DNA from: Streptomyces sp. WMMC940
GTDB taxonomy: Bacteria; Actinomycetota; Actinomycetes; Streptomycetales; Streptomycetaceae
Direction: 5' to 3'
Assembly: GCF_027460265.1 (NCBI RefSeq)
Contig: NZ_JAPZBC010000001.1
Coordinates: 2,011,501 to 2,075,500 of the forward strand
Length of the DNA: 64,000 nucleotides
Below, piece after piece: positions 56,207-64,000 of the stretch; within the stretch, counting starts at the first letter, position 1; each line of letters begins with the position of its first letter. The notes beneath the pieces were generated by a model that worked only from the letters and a program-made list of their open reading frames with translations, did not search any database and was not told where the DNA came from. The position numbers and the translations under genes were made by a program.

Positions 56207-57721
56207 TCACGCCCCGAGCTTCTCCAGCGCCGCGTCGATGCGCGCCAGCGACTTCTCGCGGCCCAGGATCTGCAGCGACTCGAAGAGCGGCAGGCCCACC
56301 GTGCGTCCGGTGACCGCGACGCGGACCGGCGCCTGGGCCTTGCCGAGCTTGAGGCCGTGCTCCTCGCCCGCCGCCAGGACCGCGTCCTTCAGCGCCTCCG
56401 GGCCGGACCAGTCGGCGGCCGCGAGCTTCTCCCGCGCCGTGCGCAGCAGGGCGTCGGAGCCCTCCTTCATCGCCTTCTGCCAGGACGCCTCGTCCTCGAC
56501 CGGCTCCTGGCGGAAGAGGAAGTCGACGTTGGCGGTGATGTCGGAGAGGACGGTCAGCCGGGTCTGGGCGTACGGGGCGATCGCCTCCCACGCGGCCTGG
56601 TCGAAGTCCGCGGGCTCCCAGTCGGCGTGGGGGGCGCGCAGCCAGGGCTCGCAGGCCTCGGCGAACGCCTTCACATCCAGTCGGCGGATGTGGTCCGCGT
56701 TGATCGCCTCGGCCTTCTTGAGGTCGAAGCGGGCCGGGTTGGCGTTGACGTCCGCGATGTCGAACTTCCCGACCATCTCGGCGACGGAGAAGACGTCCTG
56801 GTCCGCGGAGAACGACCAGCCGAGCAGGGAGAGGTAGTTGAGCAGGCCCTCCGGCAGGAAGCCGCGCTCCCGGTAGAGGTTGAGGGATGCCTGCGGGTCC
56901 CGCTTGGACAGCTTCTTGTTGCCCTCGCCCATGACGTACGGCAGGTGGCCGAAGGCCGGGATCCGGTGGGCGACGCCGAGCTCGATCAGCGCCTCGTAGA
57001 GCGCGATCTGGCGCGGGGTGGAGGACAGCAGGTCCTCGCCGCGCAGCACGTGGGTGATGTCCATCAGCGCGTCGTCGACCGGGTTGACCAGGGTGTAGAG
57101 GGGCGCGCCGTTGGCCCGGACGATGCCGTAGTCCGGCACGTTGTCCGGGGTGAAGGTGAGCTCGCCGCGGACCAGGTCGGTGAAGGTGATCGGCTCGTCG
57201 GGCATCCGGAAGCGGACGATCGACTCGCGGCCCTCGCGCTCGTAGGCGGCCTTTCGCTCGCCGGACAGGTCACGGCAGTGGCCGTCGTAGCCGGAGGGCC
57301 TGCCGGCGGCGCGTGCGGCCTCGCGGCGCTCGTCGAGCTCGGTGACGGTGCAGTAGCAGCGGTAGGCGTACCCGCCGGCCAGCAGCTTCTCGGCGACGTC
57401 CCGGTAGATGTCCATGCGCTGCGACTGGCGGTACGGCTCGTGCGGGCCGCCGGTCTCGGGGCCCTCGTCCCAGTCGAGCCCCAGCCAGCGCAGTGAGTCG
57501 AGGAGCTGCTCGTACGACTCCTCGGAGTCGCGCGCCGCGTCCGTGTCCTCGATCCGGAAGACCATGGTGCCCTGGTTGTGCCGGGCGAACGCCCAGTTGA
57601 ACAGGGCGGTGCGGACCAGACCCACGTGGGGGTTGCCGGTCGGCGAGGGACAGAAACGTACGCGAGGGGGTACCCCCTGCTCGAGCGGAGCCGAGAGCTT
57701 GGGGGAGGGTCCGTTAGCCAC
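56207..57721 (-). CDS. gltX: Glutamyl-tRNA synthetase
   Basis: 504 residues of class I synthetase. HIGH-type motif PTGNPHVG (about 28-34), KLSKR (KMSKS equivalent, about 268-272) and FRIEDTDAARD. Streptomyces, like most actinobacteria, lack GlnRS, so a non-discriminating GluRS plus GatCAB makes Gln-tRNA; this fits the adjacent Glu/Gln tRNA cluster. GTG 57721 overlaps the upstream FAH stop by eight bases, so it is coupled to that gene. Confidence 0.97.
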   Translation of the reverse strand: MANGPSPKLSAPLEQGVPPRVRFCPSPTGNPHVGLVRTALFNWAFARHNQGTMVFRIEDTDAARDSEESYEQLLDSLRWLGLDWDEGPETGGPHEPYRQSQRMDIYRDVAEKLLAGGYAYRCYCTVTELDERREAARAAGRPSGYDGHCRDLSGERKAAYEREGRESIVRFRMPDEPITFTDLVRGELTFTPDNVPDYGIVRANGAPLYTLVNPVDDALMDITHVLRGEDLLSSTPRQIALYEALIELGVAHRIPAFGHLPYVMGEGNKKLSKRDPQASLNLYRERGFLPEGLLNYLSLLGWSFSADQDVFSVAEMVGKFDIADVNANPARFDLKKAEAINADHIRRLDVKAFAEACEPWLRAPHADWEPADFDQAAWEAIAPYAQTRLTVLSDITANVDFLFRQEPVEDEASWQKAMKEGSDALLRTAREKLAAADWSGPEALKDAVLAAGEEHGLKLGKAQAPVRVAVTGRTVGLPLFESLQILGREKSLARIDAALEKLGA

Positions 57722-58508
57722 GCTTGATCACCTTGTTGGTGAGAGTGCCGATGCCTTCGATGGTGACGGCGACCTCGTCGCCGACGTTGAGGGGGCCGAC
57801 CCCGGCGGGGGTGCCGGTGAGGATGACGTCTCCGGGCAGCAGCGTCATGGCCTCGGTGATGTGGACGACCAGGTCCTCGATGGAGCGGATCATGTCGCTG
57901 GTGCGACCCAGCTGGCGCTGCTCGCCGTTGACCGTGCACTGGATGGTGAGGTCGCCGGCGCGCGCCAGGTCGATGCCGGTCTCCACCCAGGGGCCCAGCG
58001 GGCAGGACGTGTCGAAGCCCTTGGCCCGGGCCCACTGCTTCTCGCGCTTCTGGGCGTCGCGGGCGGTGACGTCGTTGGCGCAGGTGTAGCCGAGGACGAC
58101 GTCCTTGACCCGGTCGCGCGGGACGTCACGGCACAACCGGCCGATCACGACGGCGAGCTCGGCCTCGTAGTGCAGGTCGTCGGAGAACGAGGGGTACTCG
58201 ATCGCGTCGCCGGTGCCGATCACCGAGGTGGTGGGCTTGAAGAAGGCGACCGGTGCCTCCGGGACCTCGTTGCCGAGTTCCGCGGCGTGCTCCGCGTAGT
58301 TGCGGCCGATGGCCACGACCTTGTTCGGGAGGACGGGCGGCAGCAGCCGGACCTTGCTCAGGGGGATCTTCGTGCCCGAGAGCTCGAAGTCGCCGTAGGG
58401 AATGCCCTTGATGACGTCGAGGACGAGGCCGGCCGGATCGCCGGTTCCCTCGCCCTCGACCGCGCCGAAGGCGACATTGCCGTCGATGGAGAATCTGGCG
58501 ATCCGCAC
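57714..58508 (-). CDS. Fumarylacetoacetate hydrolase family protein
   Basis: 264 residues. FAH C-terminal domain: VAIGRNYAEHAAELG, PVAFFKPTTSVIGTGDAI, HYEAELAVVIG with metal-binding Glu residues, ANDVTARDAQ and TGTPAGVGPL. Substrates of the family are diketone or oxaloacetate-like; no catabolic partner is present. GTG start. It is the first gene of a probable FAH-gltX transcript. Confidence 0.93.
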   Translation of the reverse strand: MRIARFSIDGNVAFGAVEGEGTGDPAGLVLDVIKGIPYGDFELSGTKIPLSKVRLLPPVLPNKVVAIGRNYAEHAAELGNEVPEAPVAFFKPTTSVIGTGDAIEYPSFSDDLHYEAELAVVIGRLCRDVPRDRVKDVVLGYTCANDVTARDAQKREKQWARAKGFDTSCPLGPWVETGIDLARAGDLTIQCTVNGEQRQLGRTSDMIRSIEDLVVHITEAMTLLPGDVILTGTPAGVGPLNVGDEVAVTIEGIGTLTNKVIKRG

Positions 58509-58588
58509 GGGTGCCTCGCGCCCCTCTGTTCCGCTGGCTGGAGTCTGACGCTCCAGGCTAACGCGCGGGAGGGGCCCGACCTGCCGTA

Positions 58589-58765
58589 TTACAGCGCCGC
58601 GGGGGCGTTCACCAGGGTCGTGCGGCGGGGGTTGGCCGTCTGGGCGGGGAGTACGGCGGACGGTTCCGGCTGAGCCTCCGGCTGCAGCTCACCGGCGTCC
58701 TCGAGGTGCGCCAGGGTCGTGCGGCGGGGGTTGGCTATGTTGCGGAACATCATCGTCGTCTTCAT
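58589..58765 (-). CDS. 58-residue protein with duplicated ANPRRTTL motif, unknown function
   Basis: 58 codons from ATG 58765 to TAA 58589. N-terminus MKTTMMFRNI, then ANPRRTTL (residues 11-18), an acidic Glu/Gln/Pro linker, a second ANPRRTTL (44-51) and the end VNAPAAL. The two motifs are encoded by an identical 25-base stretch. AGGCGAG precedes the start by two bases; TTTACA and TAGGCG upstream, 17 bases apart, could be a promoter. No signal peptide, membrane segment or Cys. The gene is about 80 bases upstream of the FAH gene on the same strand and divergent from cvnA. It looks real because of the conserved motif and start, but the function is unknown; it could be a peptide precursor, a signal, or a small regulator. 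Confidence 0.75.
   Translation of the reverse strand: MKTTMMFRNIANPRRTTLAHLEDAGELQPEAQPEPSAVLPAQTANPRRTTLVNAPAAL
58612..58636 (-). repeat. 25-base direct repeat, copy 2 (in the 58-codon gene)
   Basis: Encodes the C-terminal ANPRRTTL. Identical to the copy at 58711-58735, offset 99 bases (33 codons). Confidence 0.9.
58711..58735 (-). repeat. 25-base direct repeat, copy 1 (in the 58-codon gene)
   Basis: Encodes the N-terminal ANPRRTTL. The repeat keeps all codons including wobble positions, unlike the diverged DNA between them. Confidence 0.9.
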
Positions 58766-59328
58766 CGCTCGCCTAGTCAGTGTGCCGGTGCTTGTAAAGC
58801 GTCAGGCTAAGCAGCGATTTCCCTGCGAAAGCGCGGAAGAGCCAACGATCTACGTGTGAGTTTGCTCACGGCCCGAAGAGCAATTCCGTCATTCCGGTCA
58901 ACCAAACCGTCGCTCAGAAACGGACATTGCACACCTGAATGCGCCATTCCGCTCCTGATCATCGCGACTGGGACACCCCCCACCCGTAAGCGACTCGTCA
59001 ATAAACGCCCGATTCCTCCGCGATCACTTTCTACGTCTCGTGATGTTTCGCTCACAACGCGTCACTCAGGTCACAGGCCGGTACACGGCCCTTGTTGCAG
59101 ATCCGGCACTGTGCTGGAATTCCACGCACCGCCGCAGGTCTCCGACCGGCGCGCAGGGGGCGCAACGCAGCGCCGAGTGGCGGCGGGAAGGGGGAGAGCG
59201 CCGGTCCACGACCACCTGGGGGCGCCTCCACCGCCCCTACGACGCCGACACCGTCCTTCCCGTACCGCGGGGGGACGCCTGGTCCAGAGGTTGCGACGCT
59301 AGTGCAGGGACGTTTCAAGAGGGATGGC
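58766..59328. other. Divergent control region, 58-codon gene / cvnA
   Basis: 563 bases without a supportable gene. The part 58800-59080 is notably less GC-rich than the rest of the window, with motifs such as GTCAATAAACGCCC and GATGTTTCGCTCAC. It must hold the cvn operon promoter and the small-gene promoter. I could not name sites. Confidence 0.6.
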
Positions 59329-62300
59329 ATGGGGCGTCCCCAGGCCCGACAGGGCCAAGGGGAAGCTGCCGCTGAACAGGAGCCGCGCGGCGCGAGCGAC
59401 CGCGGGCCCTCGCCCCAGCACACCCAGAACCAGGGTCCGGCAGGCGACAGCGGTGAACGCGGAGCGCGCCCCGGCGCCGCCCCGGCCCCCGCGGAGCCGG
59501 CGGACCGGCCCAAGGGCAAGGGCCCGACCGACACGGGCTCCCGCATCGCCCTGCGCAACTGGCGCATCAGCACCCGGCTCGTGTCCCTGCTCGCGCTTCC
59601 CGTCGTCGCCGCGACCACCCTGGGCGGTCTGCGCATCAACGAGTCGATGAGCGACATCGAGCAGCTGGACCACATGCAGCTGCTCACCAAGCTCACCAAG
59701 GAGGCCACGGCCCTCGCCGAGGCGCTCCAGGAGGAGCGCGACCACGCGGCCGGCCCGCTGTCCAACAACGGCAGCGTCCAGGCCTTCGAGGTCACCCAGT
59801 CCCGCACGGAGACGGACCGCCACCGGCAGTCCTTCCTGGCCGCGACCGTCGACATCGGCGACACCACGGGCGACGAGGCGCTGGAGAGCATCCACGCGAA
59901 CGTCAGCCAGATCGCCCAGCAGGTCACGACGATCGCCAAGATCCGGGGCACCGCCTTCGACGGCGAGGACTCGACCACGCAGACGGTCAACCGGTACAAC
60001 CGGCTGATCACGTCCCTGCTCACCCTGTCCCAGGACATGGCCCAGGCGACCAACAACCCCGAGATGATCAAGCGCACCCGCGCCCTGGCGGCCTTCTCCG
60101 CCGCCAAGGAGTACGCGTCGATCCAGCGCGCGATCATCGCGGCCGCGCTCCCGGCCAACGCCAGGACCGCCGGCGAGATGAGCGAGAACGACCGCCTCAC
60201 CGGCGACGACGCGGCCGAGAACGAGAAGCAGGCCCTCGCCTCGTTCAAGCGCCTCTACGCCTCCCTCGGCGGCAACGCCGAGGAGCTGACCGCCCCCCTC
60301 GTGGACGGCAACTCCGAGATCGAGGCGGCGAACGACTACGCCCTCCGCGTGCTGAGCCGGCCCAGCGGTCTCGCGAGCGCCGAACGCCGCGGTTACAAGG
60401 ACTGGACCGACCAGGCCGACACCAAGATCGACGCGATGAACACCATCGAGAAGACGCTTCTCGGTGAGATGGAGAGCAAGGCCCGCGAGCTCAAGCAGGA
60501 GTCGCAGCAGGACGCCATCATCAACGGTGCGCTCATCCTGCTGGTGCTCGGTGTGTCGCTCGTCGGCGCCTTCGTCGTCGCCCGCTCCATGATCCGCTCG
60601 CTGCGCCGGCTGCAGGACACCGCCACCAAGGTCGCCCAGGAGCGCCTGCCCGAGCTGGTCAAGGAGCTGTCCGAGGCCGACCCGCAGGACGTGGACACCA
60701 CGGTGGAGTCCGTGGGCGTGCACTCCCGGGACGAGATCGGAAAGGTGGCCGCGGCCTTCGACGACGTGCACCGCGAGGCGGTCCGCCTCGCCGCAGAGCA
60801 GGCCCTCCTGCGAGGCAACGTCAACGCGATGTTCACCAACCTGTCCCGCCGTTCGCAGGGCCTCATCCAGCGTCAGCTGTCGCTCATCTCCGAGCTGGAG
60901 TCCCGCGAGGCCGACCCGGACCAGCTGTCCTCCCTCTTCAAGCTGGACCACCTCGCGACCCGTATGCGCCGTAACGGCGAGAACCTCCTCGTCCTCGCGG
61001 GCGAGGAGCCGGGCCGCCGCTGGACCCGGCCCGTCCCGCTGGTCGACGTGCTCCGCGCCGCCGCCTCCGAGGTGGAGCAGTACGAGCGCATCGAGCTGTC
61101 CGCCGTGCCGGCGACCGAGGTCGCGGGCCGCGTCGTCAACGACCTCGTGCACCTCCTCGCAGAGCTGCTGGAGAACGCGACGTCGTTCTCCTCGCCGCAG
61201 ACCAAGGTGCGCGTGACCGGTCACGCCCTGCCCGACGGGCGGGTGCTCGTCGAGATCCACGACACCGGCATCGGCCTCTCCCCCGAGGACCTCGCCGCGA
61301 TCAACGAGCGGCTGGCGTCGCCGCCCACCGTGGACGTCTCGGTATCCCGCCGCATGGGCCTGTTCGTGGTCGGCCGCCTGTCCCTGCGGCACGGCATCCG
61401 CATCCAGCTCCGTCCCTCCGACTCCGGCGGCACGACCGCGCTGGTCATGCTGCCCGTCGATGTCGCCCACGGCGGCAAGAAGGCACCGGGCAAGCCCGGC
61501 CCGGGCGGGCAGAACGGCGCACCGCAGGCTCCGGCCGGCGCAGGCGCCGGTCGGGGGCTGACCGGCGGGCCCGGTGCCACCGGCGGCGGACGTCCCGGCC
61601 TCGGCAACGGTCCCTCGGCCGGTTCGGGCGGCCGCCCCTCCCCCGGCGGACAGCGCGGGCAGGTCGGTACGGGACCGGCTCCGCGTGCGGCGCTTCCCGG
61701 CCGCGACGGCGGTCTGTTCCAGGGCGGACCGCAGCAGGGCGGACCGGGTCAGGATCCCGGTCAACAGGACTTCTCCCGCCAGGGCGGCGCTGCCGCAGGC
61801 GCGTTCGGCGCCGATGCCGGGCGCGGCCGACCGGCCGGACCGGGTGCGCAGGACCGCGGCCGCAACTCCGGCCGTCCCGCCCAGCCCGGCAACGGCGGCC
61901 CGCGTGCCGAACTTCCCGGCAGCGGCGGCCGGCAGCAGCGCCCACAGCCCGCGGGCTGGGGCGGCGAGCAGCAGCGCTCCGCCCAGGACACGCCGCGCGG
62001 CCACGAGGACCCCGAGTCCACCGGGCAGTACGCACGGCCCGGTGCCCACCGCGGCGACGGCCACGGGGGCCGTCCTCCGGCCCAGGACCCCGCGGCCACC
62101 GAGCAGTTCGCGCGGCCCGACTTCAACGCCCCGCGTCCGCCCGCGGCGGGCCAGGGCAGGACCGGAGCACCGCGTCCGCGCCACGGCGGTGCCGACTTCG
62201 GCGCGCCGCGTCCGGCCGTGGGCAGCCTGCCCGCGCAGCCGCAGCCCGAAGCGCTGCCGCCGGCGTCCGGCCCCGGCGACGGCCGTACGCCGCTGTACGA

Positions 62301-62790
62301 CACGCTGGAGACGAACTGGTTCCACCAGAACCAGGGCGGCGGCGGTGCCGACGGCGCCGCACAGCCCCCGGCCGCACCGCAGCAGCCGGCCGCACCGGCC
62401 GGGCGCCCCGCTCCGTCGGGCCCGCCGCGCCGCCCCACGGGCGGCCAGGGCCAGCCGGGTCAGGGCGGCCAGCACAACAACGCGGGTGCCGCCTCCTGGC
62501 GGACCTCGCCCAACGACGAGCTGGTGCGCCAGGCCGAGCGGGTGCGCAAGCCCGCGGCCGGCGGTGTCACCACCTCGGGTCTGCCCCGACGGGTCCCGCG
62601 CGCCAATCTCGTGCCGGGAACCGCGCAGGAGCAGACCCACCACACCGGTCCGCAGGTGTCCCGTGCGCCGGACGACGTACGGGGCCGGCTGACCAATCTC
62701 CGTCGGGGCATCCAGCAGGGGCGTCAGGCGGGCGGCTCCGGAAACACCGGCAGCTTCAACGTCGGCCCCACTCACCAGCAGGAGCGTTAG
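59329..62790 (+). CDS. cvnA: CvnA-type sensor histidine-kinase-like protein, nitrate-sensing domain
   Basis: 1153 residues. Pro/Gly/Gln-rich cytosolic head (1-75), membrane segment (about 83-101), extracytoplasmic nitrate/nitrite-sensing (NIT) type domain (about 103-390), second membrane segment (about 397-419), HAMP linker and a histidine-kinase-like ATPase domain: N-box ENATSFSS (about 615), DTGIGLSPED (about 644) and a G2-type GLFVVGRLSLRHGI (about 675-690). The tail of about 450 residues (700-1153) is Gly/Pro/Gln-rich and disordered. It is the first gene of a Streptomyces conservon (cvnA-B-C-D), whose four products act as a membrane-associated G-protein-like module. ATG 59329. Confidence 0.94.
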   Translation: MGRPQARQGQGEAAAEQEPRGASDRGPSPQHTQNQGPAGDSGERGARPGAAPAPAEPADRPKGKGPTDTGSRIALRNWRISTRLVSLLALPVVAATTLGGLRINESMSDIEQLDHMQLLTKLTKEATALAEALQEERDHAAGPLSNNGSVQAFEVTQSRTETDRHRQSFLAATVDIGDTTGDEALESIHANVSQIAQQVTTIAKIRGTAFDGEDSTTQTVNRYNRLITSLLTLSQDMAQATNNPEMIKRTRALAAFSAAKEYASIQRAIIAAALPANARTAGEMSENDRLTGDDAAENEKQALASFKRLYASLGGNAEELTAPLVDGNSEIEAANDYALRVLSRPSGLASAERRGYKDWTDQADTKIDAMNTIEKTLLGEMESKARELKQESQQDAIINGALILLVLGVSLVGAFVVARSMIRSLRRLQDTATKVAQERLPELVKELSEADPQDVDTTVESVGVHSRDEIGKVAAAFDDVHREAVRLAAEQALLRGNVNAMFTNLSRRSQGLIQRQLSLISELESREADPDQLSSLFKLDHLATRMRRNGENLLVLAGEEPGRRWTRPVPLVDVLRAAASEVEQYERIELSAVPATEVAGRVVNDLVHLLAELLENATSFSSPQTKVRVTGHALPDGRVLVEIHDTGIGLSPEDLAAINERLASPPTVDVSVSRRMGLFVVGRLSLRHGIRIQLRPSDSGGTTALVMLPVDVAHGGKKAPGKPGPGGQNGAPQAPAGAGAGRGLTGGPGATGGGRPGLGNGPSAGSGGRPSPGGQRGQVGTGPAPRAALPGRDGGLFQGGPQQGGPGQDPGQQDFSRQGGAAAGAFGADAGRGRPAGPGAQDRGRNSGRPAQPGNGGPRAELPGSGGRQQRPQPAGWGGEQQRSAQDTPRGHEDPESTGQYARPGAHRGDGHGGRPPAQDPAATEQFARPDFNAPRPPAAGQGRTGAPRPRHGGADFGAPRPAVGSLPAQPQPEALPPASGPGDGRTPLYDTLETNWFHQNQGGGGADGAAQPPAAPQQPAAPAGRPAPSGPPRRPTGGQGQPGQGGQHNNAGAASWRTSPNDELVRQAERVRKPAAGGVTTSGLPRRVPRANLVPGTAQEQTHHTGPQVSRAPDDVRGRLTNLRRGIQQGRQAGGSGNTGSFNVGPTHQQER

Positions 62791-62799
62791 TTGAGCCCG

Positions 62800-63213
62800 A
62801 TGAGCCAGGCGGCGCAGAATCTGAACTGGTTGATCACCAACTTCGTGGACAACACCCCCGGGGTGTCCCACACCGTGGTGGTCTCCGCCGACGGTCTGCT
62901 GCTGGCGATGTCCGAAGGGTTTCCGCGTGACCGCGCCGACCAGCTGGCGGCGGTCGCGTCGGGTCTGACCTCGCTGACCGCGGGGGCGTCCCGGATCTTC
63001 GAAGGCGGCGCGGTCAACCAGACCGTCGTGGAGATGGAGCGTGGTTTCCTCTTCATCATGTCCATCTCGGACGGCTCCTCGCTGGCCGTGCTCGCCCACC
63101 CGGACGCCGACATCGGCCTCGTGGGATACGAGATGGCTCTCCTGGTCGACCGTGCCGGCACCGTCCTCACCCCGGACCTGCGTGCCGAACTCCAAGGGAG
63201 CCTCCTCCACTAG
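62800..63213 (+). CDS. cvnB: CvnB, roadblock/LC7-domain protein
   Basis: 137 residues, MSQAAQNLNWLITNFVDNTPGVSHTVVVSADGLLLAMSEG, then VASGLTSLTAGASRIFEGG and VLAHPDADIGLVGYEMALL. Roadblock fold, shown in conservons to bind CvnA/CvnD. ATG 62800, nine bases after the cvnA stop; a TTG at 62791 is an alternative. Confidence 0.95.
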   Translation: MSQAAQNLNWLITNFVDNTPGVSHTVVVSADGLLLAMSEGFPRDRADQLAAVASGLTSLTAGASRIFEGGAVNQTVVEMERGFLFIMSISDGSSLAVLAHPDADIGLVGYEMALLVDRAGTVLTPDLRAELQGSLLH

Positions 63214-63368
63214 GAACGTTCAGAAAGCCCGCCGTTCGGGGGTGTGCGCCCCAGGCACACCCCGGTGATCCCTCACCCGTCCACTCACCGTCCGGCCGCC
63301 CCAACCGGCCCCCCACCGGCCCAGTCAGACGGCACAGCCGACCACTTGCTGTCACGCCCGGAGGATTC

Positions 63369-63776
63369 ATGACCCCGCCCCCCGCCTCTCACGATCCGTA
63401 CGGTGTCCCCGTCGACACCGACTACGGTCATGAGGGCGACCAGCCGCTGGTGCGTCCTTACGCGATGACCGGCGGCCGGACCCGGCCGCGCTACCAGCTC
63501 GCCATCGAGGCGCTGGTCAGCACCACCGCCGACCCGGCGCACCTGTCGACGCTCCTGCCCGAGCACCAGCGGATCTGCCACCTCTGCCGGGAGGTCAAGT
63601 CGGTGGCCGAGGTCTCGGCGCTGCTGTCGATGCCGCTGGGTGTGGCGCGGATCCTGGTGGCGGACCTGGCGGAGGCCGGCATGGTGGCGATCCACCAGCC
63701 GGGCAATGGAGAGGCCGGCGGCACGCCGGATGTGACACTGCTCGAAAGGGTGCTCAGTGGACTTCGCAAGCTCTAG
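63369..63776 (+). CDS. cvnC: CvnC, DUF742 protein
   Basis: 135 residues. DUF742: LVRPYAMTGGRTRPRYQLAIEALVST, LPEHQRICHLCREVKSVAEVSALLSMPLGVARILVADLAEAGMV. The middle part resembles a winged helix. It overlaps the cvnD start by 20 bases. An intergenic stretch of 155 bases separates it from cvnB. Confidence 0.94.
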   Translation: MTPPPASHDPYGVPVDTDYGHEGDQPLVRPYAMTGGRTRPRYQLAIEALVSTTADPAHLSTLLPEHQRICHLCREVKSVAEVSALLSMPLGVARILVADLAEAGMVAIHQPGNGEAGGTPDVTLLERVLSGLRKL

Positions 63777-64000
63777 CGCCGGTGCGGCCCGGTCGACCAC
63801 CAGCGCGAAGATCGTGGTGGCGGGCGGCTTCGGCGTGGGCAAGACCACGTTCGTCGGCGCCGTCTCGGAGATCAACCCGCTGCGTACCGAGGCCGTCATG
63901 ACGTCCGCGTCGGCCGGCATCGACGACCTCACGCACACCGGCGACAAGACCACCACCACGGTGGCCATGGACTTCGGCCGCATCACCCTCGACCAGGACC
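63757..64000 (+). CDS. cvnD: CvnD, ATP/GTP-binding protein, 3' end outside window
   Basis: First 81 residues. P-loop GGFGVGKTTFVGAVSEI (G-loop, about 23-31) and TEAVMTSASAGIDDLTHTGDKTTTTVAMDFGRI, the start of an effector-loop region. Ras-like GTPase of the conservon. GTG 63757 overlaps cvnC by 20 bases, indicating coupling. Confidence 0.95.
   Translation, partial: MDFASSSAGAARSTTSAKIVVAGGFGVGKTTFVGAVSEINPLRTEAVMTSASAGIDDLTHTGDKTTTTVAMDFGRITLDQD

Overview
The window looks like the chromosomal core of a Streptomyces species. Base composition is very GC-rich and GTG/TTG starts are common. Streptomyces hallmarks are present: NsdA, the IclR regulator NdgR, a lysine-tailed HU protein, the PII/AmtB/GlnD block, RNase III next to the rpmF/YceD genes, and a Cvn 'conservon'. 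Gene order closely matches what I remember of the conserved central region of the S. coelicolor chromosome. I see no prophage, transposase, integrase or CRISPR array.

Layout. (1) 1-5.1 kb: minus-strand operon rpsP-KH-rimM-trmD-rplS, followed by three type I signal peptidase paralogues, the last cut by the window edge. (2) 5.3-10 kb: a SprT-like metalloprotease candidate, a gene-poor stretch of about 1 kb, a plus-strand methyltransferase and a second-type FtsH protease. (3) 10.2-16.3 kb: ffh, then glnD-glnB-amtB (nitrogen) with a GlnR-type box upstream of amtB. (4) 16.4-24.8 kb: nsdA, a divergent primase-polymerase-like gene, ftsY, an NCS1 permease with an LLM-type flavin enzyme, and a GlcP-type sugar permease. 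(5) 25-34.2 kb: smc, a small coiled-coil protein, acylphosphatase, a secreted CAP protein, a DUF1963-like protein, mutM and rnc. (6) 34.2-42 kb: rpmF, YceD, a DivIVA-like coiled-coil protein, coaD, rsmD, recG, a DhaL/FakA-like kinase and rpmB. (7) 42-49.9 kb: thiD-thiL, a RAM-domain protein, a DUF3515 lipoprotein, ddl, gpsA, an acyltransferase, cofC, a 67-residue protein and the HU gene. (8) 50-54.6 kb: leuC-leuD with divergent ndgR, then a DUF4188/MerR divergent pair. (9) 54.6-58.5 kb: five tRNA genes (Gln and Glu only), a HAD phosphatase, gltX and an FAH-family gene. (10) 58.6-64 kb: a 58-codon gene with a duplicated ANPRRTTL motif, then cvnA-B-C-D, the last cut by the window edge.

Functional themes are protein export and targeting (Ffh, FtsY, signal peptidases, FtsH), translation and RNA maturation, nitrogen control, chromosome organisation and repair (SMC, HU, MutM, RecG), cofactor synthesis (CoaD, ThiD/ThiL, CofC), envelope precursors (Ddl, GpsA, PlsC-type) and leucine synthesis under NdgR.

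The least explained item is the 58-codon gene at 58589-58765 facing the cvn operon: two copies of an eight-residue motif, encoded by identical codons, in a tiny protein. Next come two related palindromic repeats in otherwise empty DNA, and several clear operator palindromes (glcP, ndgR, MerR). No database search was possible. Names rest on motifs, length and gene order.
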